From contig NZ_BAFZ01000034.1 in assembly GCF_000308575.1 (NCBI RefSeq), positions 43,637-107,636 of the forward strand: DNA of 64,000 nucleotides, given 5' to 3'. Source of the stretch: Nocardia exalbida NBRC 100660. GTDB taxonomy: Bacteria; Actinomycetota; Actinomycetes; Mycobacteriales; Mycobacteriaceae. The notes under the pieces were generated by a model. That model searched no databases, was not told the origin of the DNA, and saw only the letters and a list, made by a program, of their open reading frames with translations. Positions 37,008 through 46,100 of the stretch are shown here, piece after piece (position 1 is the first letter of the stretch; each line of letters begins with the position of its first letter). The position numbers and the translations under genes were made by a program.

Positions 37008-39041
37008 ATGCCGTCCGCCCCCACCTCGTCCGCCGCTCCCGAAGCCGAGGCTGTCCGGTCCGGGGCGACGTTCACGACGGTCACCGCGCTGGCCGGCGCC
37101 ATCGCGGCCGTGGTCGCGGCACTGGTGGTGGGGCTGTCGGCGGCGCAGGCGCTGAGTCTGCTCGGCATCCCCGACCCGGGCGTGGCGACCACCTACGGCC
37201 TGCCCGCGGTGCGGGCGCTCGCCGATCTGGCGGCGGCCCTGACGGTCGGTTCGCTGCTCTTCGCGGCCTTCCTCGTGCCGCCGCAGCACAACGGACTGCT
37301 TGACGTCGGCGGATATCGCGCGGTGCACCGGGCATCGAACTTCGCGGTGGTCTGGGCATGCTGCGCGGCGCTGCTCGTGCCGCTCACGGTCTCGGACACC
37401 ACGGGCCGGCCGGTCGGGGAGGTGCTGCGGCCCGACGGTCTGTGGCGGGCGATCGGTCAGATCGAGCTGGCCGGGGCCTGGCGCACGACCGTCGTCTTCG
37501 CGCTGATCGTCGCGGTCGGCTGCCGGCTCGCGCTGCGCTGGGGCTGGACTCCGGTGCTGCTCGGCGGCGCGATCGCGACCATGATGCCGCTGGCGTTGAC
37601 CGGGCATTCGTCCTCGGGCGGGTCGCACGACGTGGCGACCAACAGCCTGATCCTGCACCTGGTGGGGTCCGCCGTCTGGGTCGGCGGCCTGTTCGCGGTG
37701 CTGGCGCATGCCTTGCGCGGCGGCACGTACACCGACCTGGCGGCGCGGCGCTTCTCGCTGACCGCCACGGTGGCGTTCGCGGTCATCGCGGTCAGCGGCG
37801 TGATCAACTCCTGGGTCCGGGTGCCGCTGGACGAGCTGTTCAGCAGCACCTACGGCAGGCTGGTGCTCGCCAAGGCCGCCGCGCTTGCGGTGCTCGGCGC
37901 GTTCGGTTATCTCCAGCGCCGCGCCGCCTTGCCCGCCCTCGCCGCCGATCCCCGCGACCGCTCGGCGCTGGTCCGCTACGCGGGCGTCGAGGTGCTGATC
38001 TTCGCCGCGACCATCGGCCTCGCGGTCGGGCTCGGCCGCACGCCGCCGCCACCCCCGGATTCCGTTCCGACCCCCGTCGAAGTGGAGCTGGGCTACGACC
38101 TGGCCGGGCCGCCCAGCATCGCCCGCATGATGTTCGACTGGCGGTTCGATCTGATCTTCGGAACGCTGTCGCTCGTGCTCGCGGTGCTGTATCTGCTGGG
38201 CGTGCGGCGGCTGCGAGCGCGGGGTGACGCGTGGCCTGCCGGGCGGACGCTGGCCTGGCTGTCCGGGTGCGTGGTGCTGCTCGTCGCCACCTCCTCCGGC
38301 GTCGGCCGGTACTCGCCCGCGATGTTCAGCGTGCATATGGGAGCGCACATGGCGCTGTCGATGCTCGCCCCGATCCTGTTCGCGCTGGGTGGCGCGGTGA
38401 CGCTGGCGTTGCGCGCGTTGCCTCCGGCGGGCCGCGGCGGCGCGCCCGGCCCCCGGGAATGGCTGCTGGCCGCCGTACACAACCCGGTGTCGCGTTTCCT
38501 GACCCACCCGATCGTGGCCTCGGCGATCTTCGTCGCGGGGTTCTACGCGCTGTATCTGGGCGGCATCTTCGACGCCTACGCCGACTCGCACGCCGCGCAT
38601 CTGCTGATGAACACGCACTTCCTGCTCAGCGGTTACCTGTTCTACTGGGTGGTGATCGGCATCGATCCCAAGCCGAGGCGGGTCGAACCGCTGACCAAGC
38701 TCGCCATGGTGTTCGGCTCGCTGCCGTTCCACGCGTTCTTCGGCGTCGCGCTGATGAGCACGACCACGGTGCTCGGCGGCTGGTTCTACCGCGGCCTCGG
38801 GCTCGGCTGGAACGGCGATCTGCTCGGCGACCAGCGCACCGGCGGCAGCCTCGCCTGGGCGAGCGGTGAGGTCCCTCTGGTGGTGGTGATGCTGGCCTTG
38901 CTGATCCAATGGTCGCGCAGCGACAAGCGGCTCGCGCAACGCACCGATCGAGCCGCCGAACGCGACAACGACGCCGCACTCGCCGCATACAACGCGATGT
39001 ACGCCGAACTGGCCAAGCGAGATGGAGAAGTGCGTAAGTGA
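37008..39041 (+). CDS. CopD-CtaG fusion membrane protein (Rv0102-like)
   Basis: 677-residue polytopic protein with about 14 helices. Residues 20-360 resemble the CopD copper-resistance domain (HLVGSAVWVGGLFAVLAHAL is the hallmark); residues 380-640 are a caa3-type CtaG domain (MFSVHMGAHMALSMLAPILF and LLMNTHFLLSGYLFYW). Members are linked to copper delivery and cytochrome c oxidase biogenesis; inferred. ATG 37008 has TACGCT 7 nt upstream (36995-37000), a leaderless start. Its stop overlaps the start of the dehydratase gene (GTGA). Confidence 0.92.
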   Translation: MPSAPTSSAAPEAEAVRSGATFTTVTALAGAIAAVVAALVVGLSAAQALSLLGIPDPGVATTYGLPAVRALADLAAALTVGSLLFAAFLVPPQHNGLLDVGGYRAVHRASNFAVVWACCAALLVPLTVSDTTGRPVGEVLRPDGLWRAIGQIELAGAWRTTVVFALIVAVGCRLALRWGWTPVLLGGAIATMMPLALTGHSSSGGSHDVATNSLILHLVGSAVWVGGLFAVLAHALRGGTYTDLAARRFSLTATVAFAVIAVSGVINSWVRVPLDELFSSTYGRLVLAKAAALAVLGAFGYLQRRAALPALAADPRDRSALVRYAGVEVLIFAATIGLAVGLGRTPPPPPDSVPTPVEVELGYDLAGPPSIARMMFDWRFDLIFGTLSLVLAVLYLLGVRRLRARGDAWPAGRTLAWLSGCVVLLVATSSGVGRYSPAMFSVHMGAHMALSMLAPILFALGGAVTLALRALPPAGRGGAPGPREWLLAAVHNPVSRFLTHPIVASAIFVAGFYALYLGGIFDAYADSHAAHLLMNTHFLLSGYLFYWVVIGIDPKPRRVEPLTKLAMVFGSLPFHAFFGVALMSTTTVLGGWFYRGLGLGWNGDLLGDQRTGGSLAWASGEVPLVVVMLALLIQWSRSDKRLAQRTDRAAERDNDAALAAYNAMYAELAKRDGEVRK

Positions 39042-40006
39042 GTGAACGCGCCACCGTGGTCTCCCCACACAGACCGGTCGGGCGGGTGGAACGGTCGCAC
39101 GTGCGATCGGCGCGCAAGCGGCTGGCGGGGCAGATCCGCAAGACGCCGGTCTTCCACACGTCCGTGGCCAGCCCGTCCGGTCCGGTGCCGGTGACGATGA
39201 AGCTCGAGCATCTCCAGCACGGCGGGACGTTCAAGGTCCGCGGCAGCCTCAACGCGCTGCTGGAGTCGGGCGAGGGGGCCGATCAGGTCGTGATCGCCTC
39301 CGGTGGCAACGCCGGTATCGCGGCCGCGCTCGCCGCCGCGCGACTGGGCAAGTCGTGCACGGTCGTCGTCCCGGAGACCGCCCCGCACACCAAGGTCGCC
39401 GCGATGTGGTCGCACGGCGCCGATGTGCTCTGGCACGGCACCACCTATGCGGAGGCCTCGGTGCACGCGGCCGAGCTGGCCGCCGAACGCGACGCGCTGC
39501 TGCTGCACGGGTACGACCTGCCCGCGGTGGTCGCGGGCATCGGTGTGGTCGGGCTGGAACTCGAGGAGCAGGTGCGCGGTCGGCCGCCGGTGCTGGCCGC
39601 GGTGGGCGGCGGCGGACTCGTCGCCGGGATCGCAGCGGCGGTCGGGCGCCGTCAGCAGGTCATCGGGGTGGAGCCCGAGGGCACCGCGATCCTGCGCGCG
39701 GCGTTGACGGCGGACCATCCCGTGGACATCGTCGGGTCCGGGCTCACCGTCGACGCGCTGGGCCCGACGCGGATCGGCGAAATCGCCCTCGACGTCTCGC
39801 GCCGGCACGGTGTGCGGTCGCTGCTGGTCAGCGACGACGCGATCAGCGCGGCCCGCGAGTATCTGTGGCGCGAATTCCGCATCCTGGTGGAACTGACCGG
39901 CGCTGCGGCGCTGGCCGCGGTGCACAGCGGAGCCTATGTTCCCGAGCCGGACGAGCGTCCGGTCATCGTGCTCTGCGGTGCCAACACCGACGTGGCGGTG
40001 TTCTGA
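39038..40006 (+). CDS. PLP-dependent serine/threonine dehydratase-like protein
   Basis: 322-residue fold-type II PLP enzyme: Schiff-base Lys66 in GGTFKVRGSL, SGGNAGI, and glycine-rich phosphate loop VGGGGLVAGI. Closest to threonine/serine dehydratases (IlvA catabolic type, serine racemase), lacking a C-terminal regulatory domain. It would deaminate Ser or Thr to pyruvate or oxobutyrate; substrate uncertain. GTG 39038 overlaps the CopD-CtaG stop and has GGAGAAG upstream, so it is co-translated with it although no functional link is obvious. Confidence 0.88.
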   Translation: MSERATVVSPHRPVGRVERSHVRSARKRLAGQIRKTPVFHTSVASPSGPVPVTMKLEHLQHGGTFKVRGSLNALLESGEGADQVVIASGGNAGIAAALAAARLGKSCTVVVPETAPHTKVAAMWSHGADVLWHGTTYAEASVHAAELAAERDALLLHGYDLPAVVAGIGVVGLELEEQVRGRPPVLAAVGGGGLVAGIAAAVGRRQQVIGVEPEGTAILRAALTADHPVDIVGSGLTVDALGPTRIGEIALDVSRRHGVRSLLVSDDAISAAREYLWREFRILVELTGAAALAAVHSGAYVPEPDERPVIVLCGANTDVAVF

Positions 40007-40033
40007 TCTCGCCTGCGTGAAACGCCCAATCTT

Positions 40034-40052
40034 CACAACTTGGGAAGTTGTG
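40034..40052. promoter_or_regulatory. 19-bp inverted repeat upstream of ssb
   Basis: Perfect CACAACTT-GGG-AAGTTGTG dyad about 115 bp upstream of the ssb start. No T-run follows, so it looks like an operator rather than a terminator; the regulator is unknown. Confidence 0.45.
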
Positions 40053-40166
40053 CACATTGCCGGATCGGCTCGCTCGACGCCCGCGGATCGGCGCACCCTG
40101 GAAGAGCCTCCTGGAGGGGGAGGAGATTCCGGGCAGGCCCGGATCCGAATGTGAAGGGGCGTAATC

Positions 40167-40664
40167 ATGTACGAGGCTCATGCGACCGTGATCGGAACGA
40201 TCGCCACTCATCCGGTCAAGCGCGACCTCGCCAACGGCGAACAGGTGGTCACCTTCCGGCTGGCGAGCAATTCGCGCCGACTGGATCACGCGTCGGGGCA
40301 ATGGGTGGACAACGGCACCTTGTACCTCACGGTCAGCTGCTGGCGCAGGCTGGTGGCGGGGGTCGACGCGTCCCTGCGGCGCGGCGATCCGGTCATCGCC
40401 TACGGCCACCTGCGCTCCCACGAGTACCGCAGCAAGGACGGCGTGGAACGACGGGACCTGGAGATGCGCGCTACCGTGGTCGGACCGGACCTGTCCCGCT
40501 GTGTGGCGCGGCCGACGCGGTTGTCCGACCTGCCGTCGCGGAATACTTCCGAGGTGCCGAGCGCTGAAGCTCGGGTACCGGACGGCGATGCGCCGGGGGA
40601 GAATGTCGCAGCCGCCGGTTCGGCACCGCCACGCAGCAGCGCACCCGAGCCTGTCGACGCTTGA
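40167..40664 (+). CDS. ssb: Single-stranded DNA-binding protein, second SSB type (Rv2478c-like)
   Basis: 165 residues. OB-fold SSB core: ATVIGTIATHPVKRDLANGEQVVTFRLASN, the WVDNGTLYLTVSCWRRLA-like strand, GDPVIAYGHLRSHEYRSKDGVERRDLEM. The C-terminal 60 residues are Pro/Ser/Ala rich, but the typical acidic DDDIPF tip is missing (it ends EPVDA). This is the SSBb-type paralogue, perhaps for stress or recombination rather than replication. Gene order ssb-ettA-gdh matches Rv2478c-Rv2476c. AAGGGG precedes ATG 40167. Confidence 0.9.
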   Translation: MYEAHATVIGTIATHPVKRDLANGEQVVTFRLASNSRRLDHASGQWVDNGTLYLTVSCWRRLVAGVDASLRRGDPVIAYGHLRSHEYRSKDGVERRDLEMRATVVGPDLSRCVARPTRLSDLPSRNTSEVPSAEARVPDGDAPGENVAAAGSAPPRSSAPEPVDA

Positions 40665-40742
40665 TCGCACGACCGGTTTCGTCCCGGCGGCAGGTAGCTC
40701 TGCTTCGTCCCCTCATCTCACGCACCGATAGGCTTCACACTT

Positions 40743-42419
40743 ATGGCTGAGTTCATTTACCAGATGAAGAAGGTTCGCAAGGCGCACGGCGACAAAGTCG
40801 TGCTCGACGATGTCACCTTGAACTTCCTTCCGGGCGCCAAGATCGGCGTCGTCGGCCCGAACGGCGCAGGTAAATCCAGCGTGCTGAAGATCATGGCCGG
40901 ACTGGACCAGCCGAACAACGGAGACGCCTTCCTCGCCACGGGCGCTACCGTCGGCATCCTGCAGCAGGAACCGCCGCTCAACGAGGAGAAGACCGTCCGC
41001 GGCAACGTCGAGGAGGGCATGGGTGAGATCAAGGTGAAGCTGGATCGCTTCAACGAGATCGCCGAGCTGATGGCCACCGACTACTCCGACGAACTCATGG
41101 AGGAGATGGGCAAGCTCCAGGAGGATCTGGATCACGCCGACGCGTGGGATCTGGACTCCCAGCTCGAGCAGGCGATGGACGCGCTGCGCTGCCCGCCGCC
41201 GGACGAGCCGGTCACCAACCTCTCCGGTGGTGAGCGCCGCCGGGTGGCGCTGTGCAAGCTGCTGCTGAGCAAGCCCGACCTGCTGCTGCTGGACGAGCCG
41301 ACCAACCACTTGGACGCCGAGAGCGTGAACTGGCTCGAGCAGCACCTGGCGCAGTACCAGGGCGCCGTGCTCGCGGTCACCCACGACCGGTACTTCCTGG
41401 ACAACGTCGCCCAGTGGATCCTCGAGCTGGACCGCGGCCGCGCCTACCCCTACGAGGGCAACTACTCCACCTACCTGGAGAAGAAGGCCGAGCGGCTCGA
41501 GGTGCAGGGCAAGAAGGACCAGAAGCTGCAGAAGCGGCTCAAGGAAGAACTCGCCTGGGTGCGTTCCGGCGCGAAGGCCAGGCAGGCCAAGAACAAGGCC
41601 CGTCTCGGCCGGTACGAGGAGATGGCGGCCGAGGCCGAGAAGATGCGGAAGCTGGACTTCGAGGAGATCCAGATCCCCGCGGGCCCCCGTCTGGGCAACG
41701 TCGTGGTGGAGGTCGAGCACCTGGACAAGGGCTTCGGCGACCGCCAGCTGATCAAGGACCTGTCGTTCACCCTTCCGCGCAACGGCATCGTCGGCGTGAT
41801 CGGGCCGAACGGCGTCGGCAAGACCACGCTGTTCAAGACCATCGTCGGGCTCGAGCAGCCGGACAGCGGCGAGGTGAAGGTCGGCGATACGGTCAAGCTG
41901 AGCTACGTCGACCAGAACCGCGCGGGCATCGACCCGAAGAAGACGGTCTGGCAGGTGGTCTCCGACGGGCTGGACTACATCGAGGTCGGCCAGCAGGAGA
42001 TGCCGTCGCGCGCCTATGTGAGCGCGTTCGGCTTCAAAGGCCCCGACCAGCAGAAGCCGGCGGGCGTCCTGTCCGGTGGTGAGCGCAACCGGCTGAATCT
42101 GGCGATGACCCTCAAGCAGGGCGGCAACCTGATCCTGCTGGACGAGCCGACCAACGACCTCGACGTGGAGACCCTGGGTTCGCTGGAGCACGCGCTCGAG
42201 ATGTTCCCCGGCTGTGCCGTGGTCATCTCGCACGACCGCTGGTTCCTCGACCGCACCTGCACCCACATCCTCGCGTGGGAGGGCGACTCCGACAACGAGG
42301 CCAAGTGGTTCTGGTTCGAGGGCAACTTCGAAGCCTACGAGGCCAACAAGGTCGAGCGGCTCGGCCCGGACGCGGCCCGCCCGCATCGGGTGACGCACCG
42401 CAAGCTGACCCGCGGCTGA
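40743..42419 (+). CDS. ettA: Energy-dependent translational throttle protein EttA (ABC-F)
   Basis: ABC-F protein that binds the ribosomal E site and gates the first elongation steps according to ATP/ADP. 558 residues with two ABC domains: Walker A GPNGAGKSS (about 39-47) and GPNGVGKTT (about 356-364), signatures LSGGERRRVAL and LSGGERNRLNL, Walker B LLLLDEPTNHLD and LILLDEPTNDLD, and the EttA arm and linker (residues 85-140 and 240-320, charged). TAGGCT at 40729-40734 lies 8 nt upstream of ATG 40743 with no ribosome site: a probable leaderless message. Confidence 0.96.
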   Translation: MAEFIYQMKKVRKAHGDKVVLDDVTLNFLPGAKIGVVGPNGAGKSSVLKIMAGLDQPNNGDAFLATGATVGILQQEPPLNEEKTVRGNVEEGMGEIKVKLDRFNEIAELMATDYSDELMEEMGKLQEDLDHADAWDLDSQLEQAMDALRCPPPDEPVTNLSGGERRRVALCKLLLSKPDLLLLDEPTNHLDAESVNWLEQHLAQYQGAVLAVTHDRYFLDNVAQWILELDRGRAYPYEGNYSTYLEKKAERLEVQGKKDQKLQKRLKEELAWVRSGAKARQAKNKARLGRYEEMAAEAEKMRKLDFEEIQIPAGPRLGNVVVEVEHLDKGFGDRQLIKDLSFTLPRNGIVGVIGPNGVGKTTLFKTIVGLEQPDSGEVKVGDTVKLSYVDQNRAGIDPKKTVWQVVSDGLDYIEVGQQEMPSRAYVSAFGFKGPDQQKPAGVLSGGERNRLNLAMTLKQGGNLILLDEPTNDLDVETLGSLEHALEMFPGCAVVISHDRWFLDRTCTHILAWEGDSDNEAKWFWFEGNFEAYEANKVERLGPDAARPHRVTHRKLTRG

Positions 42420-42431
42420 TTTCGTCACGGC

Positions 42432-42463
42432 GGGTGGGTGCACCACGTAGGACGCACCCACCC
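42432..42463 (+). terminator. Hairpin downstream of ettA
   Basis: Perfect 10-bp stem (42432-42441 with 42454-42463), 12-nt loop, 12 bp after the ettA stop; no T-run follows. Confidence 0.6.
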
Positions 42464-42830
42464 TGCCCGGAGCGGCGAAAGATTCGTGCGCAACCTCGGG
42501 CGGGTTCGCTTTCCCTCTTGCCGGGCGATCCGGTGGCCCGACCACGGCTGTCCGCCACCGTTCGATGCGGGCGGCGCTCGGACCGGATGGCGGCGAGTCG
42601 ATTTCGTCGTGCGTGATCCGCTGTCACCGCGGGAGAACGCGCGGAGGCCGGGCGGCGGTTTCTGCTGCTGCCCAGCGTTTGCTGGTGCGCCGTGGGAGGC
42701 GGCGAGGCCGGATAGTAGAGCCGGGTAGCGGGCGTCGAACGCTCCCGGTCGGACGGCGCGAAAAGGCTTTGTCCCCGAACGCGGAAACAGGAGTGACACC
42801 TACCCGCGCGTAGCTCGCTAGGGTGGAGAT
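42464..42830. other. Gene-free stretch upstream of a small ORF
   Basis: About 370 bp without a recognisable gene. Its right end carries TAGGGT (42819-42824) and GTGACA (42793-42798), a possible promoter (20-bp spacing) for the small ORF at 42831. Confidence 0.4.
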
Positions 42831-42953
42831 GTGAATGCGCAGGCGCAGTTCGAGCAATCGGCGGCTTCGGTCGCCGGCGCGGTGGCCGAGCTGACCCGAG
42901 GTACCGGTGCGGCGCCGCTGCCGCCGCGGATACGACCTGTAGCGCTCACCTGA
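42831..42953 (+). CDS. Putative 40-residue leaderless small protein
   Basis: GTG 42831 follows TAGGGT by exactly 6 nt, the leaderless spacing seen elsewhere in this window. The 40-codon frame uses G/C-ending codons and encodes an N-terminal Ala/Gln-rich helix (QAQFEQSAASVAGAVAELTR) and a Pro/Arg-rich tail. No family recognised. It precedes gdh by 192 bp in the same direction and could be a small protein or a leader ORF. Confidence 0.35.
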   Translation: MNAQAQFEQSAASVAGAVAELTRGTGAAPLPPRIRPVALT

Positions 42954-43145
42954 CGTTCGCGGGTCCGATTCTGTGCTGTGCCCGAGGTCATCGCGTGCGA
43001 TCTCGGCACACGAGCGGCGAACTGCGCGGTCGCGGTGAACTCCTGCATGTCGAAAGGGAATTCACCCACGCGTCCTCGGCGCACAGTTACTCTCGGACCG
43101 GCGTCACTTTGTTACGGAACCGATATCCGAGGGAGTTGGCGAAAA

Positions 43146-46100
43146 ATGACCGTCTCGTCCGAATTGTCCAGCGCGGCGTGGGCCGCGGGTTTGCCGCAGT
43201 CACTGCGCGGCGAACTCGCGACGCTCGAGGAAGCGTACTTCCGCCACGTCGACGCGGGCGATGTGGACTGTGCGATCACCGGCATCACCCAGATCTTTCG
43301 CAGGCATTTGGAGTTGGCCGTGACTCGTCGCCCGGGTCGCGCGCTGGTCCGGGTTTATCACCCGGATGACGCTTCCGGAATCGGTGCGGCGGTGCAGATC
43401 GTCACCGACGACATGCCGCTGCTGGTCGAGTCGATCAGCTCGTCGCTGAGCCGGATCGGTGTGAGCGTCAGCGAGATCATCCACCCGATCTTCGAGGTGG
43501 AGCGGGACGAGCAGGGCCGGCTGACGCATGCCGCCGCGCACGAGGTGGACGGCACCGGCGCGGCCGGCCTGCGCGAATCCTGGATGCACGTGCAATTGCA
43601 CCCGTCGACCAGTGCGGCGCTGCTGGCCAAGGTCGAATCCGCGATGCCGGATGTGGTGGACGACGTGCGGCAGGTGATCGGTGACACCGAGGCCATCAAG
43701 GAAGCGCAGAGCAAGCTGGCCGACGACCTGGAGCGGGCCGCGCGATCCGGGACGGCGCCGTTCGAACCGGCCGAACTGACCGACACCGCCAACCTGCTGC
43801 GCTGGCTGGCCGGGGGGAATTTCACCCTTCTCGGATACGCGCGCTACCGGCTGAGCACCGACCAGGGCAGGGAGATGACCACTGTCCTGCCCGCCACCTG
43901 CCTCGGCGTACTGCGTCCGGACGTGGGCACCGACTTCCACGTGCCGGTCAACGGCGGCGACCGTCCGCTGCTGACCCTCACGCAGGGGCTGGTTCCGGCT
44001 ACCGTGCATCGTGCGGTGTACCCGTACTTCGTCAGCGTCGCCGACTTCGACGCGAACGGAGCGGTGGTCGGTGAGCACTTGTTCATCGGCGTCTTCACGG
44101 TCACCGCCGTGCACGAGAACGTCCTGGACATCCCGGTGATCGAGCGCCGAGTGCGCACGGCGATCGAGGAGAGCGGATTCGACCTGGAATCGTTCTCCGG
44201 TCAGGCGATGCTCGAGGTGATCCAGTCGTTCCCCCGCACCGAGCTGTTCTCCGCCGACGGCGAGACGCTGCGCCGCACCGCCACCGCCGTACTGAGCGTG
44301 GGCTTGCGCCGCCAGGTGCGCCTTTTCCTGCGCGCGGACACCTACGGCCGCTATGTCGCCTGCCTGGTCTACCTGCCCCGGGACCGATACACCACCAGGG
44401 CGCGGCTGGAGATGCAGGAGATCCTGGTCCGCGAACTGGGTGGGGTATCCATCGACTACTCCGCGCGAGTGGGCGAAAGCGATTTGGCGCGCGTGTATTT
44501 CACGGTGCGCATGCCGGAAGCCGAGCACGGCGCCCCGCGGCGGACGCCGCCCGTCGCCGACACTTCCGAGCCCAACCGGCTGCGTCTGCAGAACCTGCTC
44601 GCCGAGGCGACTCGTACCTGGGACGACCGCCTGAACGACGAGGTGAGCACGTCGACGGTGCTCGACCCCGCCGTGGTGCAGCAGTACGCGGAAGCCTTTC
44701 CCGAGGGCTACAAGCAGGATTTCGCCGCGCCCCGCGCGCTGCGGGACATCGTGCGCCTGGAGCGGCTGCGCGACGGCGGTATCGACCAATACCTGTACCG
44801 CAAGCCGGGTTCGGCACCGGGTTCATGGCGCTTCACGTTCTACATCGGTGGCAGCGGGATCTCGTTGAGCCAGGTGCTTCCGCTGTTGCAGAGCCTCGGG
44901 GTCGAGGTGGTCGACGAGCGGCCCTACCAGATCGAGCTGGAGGCCGCCGACGGCGCCGAAGGCGGTGAGCGGTGGATCTACGACTTCGGCCTGCTCGCCC
45001 GCGCGGAGCTGCTGCGCAGTTCGCTCGATCGGGATCTGGACGCGGAACTGCTGGAGTCCTCCAAGCGCGCCGACGTGCTGGAGGCGGAGGTGCGCGGGCT
45101 GCGGGAGCGGTTCGTGGAAGCCTTCGAGGCGATGTGGTATGGCCGCGCGGAGGCGGACGGCCTGAACGAACTCGTGCTGCGCGCCCGGCTGCCGTGGCGG
45201 GCCGTCTCGATCCTGCGCACCTACGCGAAGTATTTGCAGCAGGCGGGTTTTCCGTACAGCCAGGCCAATATCTGCCGTGTGCTGCTCACCTATCCGGATA
45301 TCGCGCGCCTGTTCGTCGACCTGTTCGCGGCGCGCTTCGATCCCGACACCGTCTCCGCCGAGCACGCCGCGGAACTGGAGACGCAGGTGCGCGGCCGGAT
45401 CGACGAGGTGGTCAGCCTGGACGCGGACCGCATCCTGCGCGCGATCCTCGGCCTGATCAAGGCGACGCTGCGCACCAATTACTACGTGACCGACGCGGAG
45501 GGCAAGCCGCGCGAATACGTCTCGGTGAAGGTGGAACCGCGGGAGATCGCCGAATTGCCCAGGCCGAAGCCGCAGTTCGAGATCTTCGTGTACTCGCCTC
45601 GGGTGGAAGGCGTGCACCTGCGGTTCGGTCCGGTGGCGCGTGGCGGATTGCGGTGGTCGGACCGGCTCGAGGACTTCCGCACCGAGATTCTGGGCTTGGT
45701 GAAGGCGCAGGCGGTGAAGAACGCGGTGATCGTGCCGGTCGGTGCGAAGGGCGGCTTCGTGGTGAAGCAACCGCCGGCGGCCACGGGCGATCCGGTCGCG
45801 GACCGGCAGGCGCTGGGTTCCGAGGGCGTGGCCTGCTATCGCACGTTCATCTCCGGCCTGCTGGATGTCACCGACAATGTGGACCGCGCGAGCGGGGAGG
45901 TGCTGCCCCCTGCCCGAGTCGTGCGGCGCGATGGTGACGACACGTACCTGGTGGTGGCGGCCGACAAGGGCACCGCGACGTTCTCCGACATCGCCAACGA
46001 TGTGGCCCAGAGTTACGGCTTCTGGTTGGGCGACGCGTTCGCCTCCGGTGGATCCGCGGGTTATGACCACAAGGCGATGGGCATCACCGCCAAGGGCGCG

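Noticed and set aside
36876..39068. Long minus-strand open frame (730 codons) opposite CopD-CtaG
   Set aside because: Antisense shadow caused by high G+C; composition is Arg/Gly/His-rich without domains, while the plus strand encodes a clear CopD-CtaG protein.
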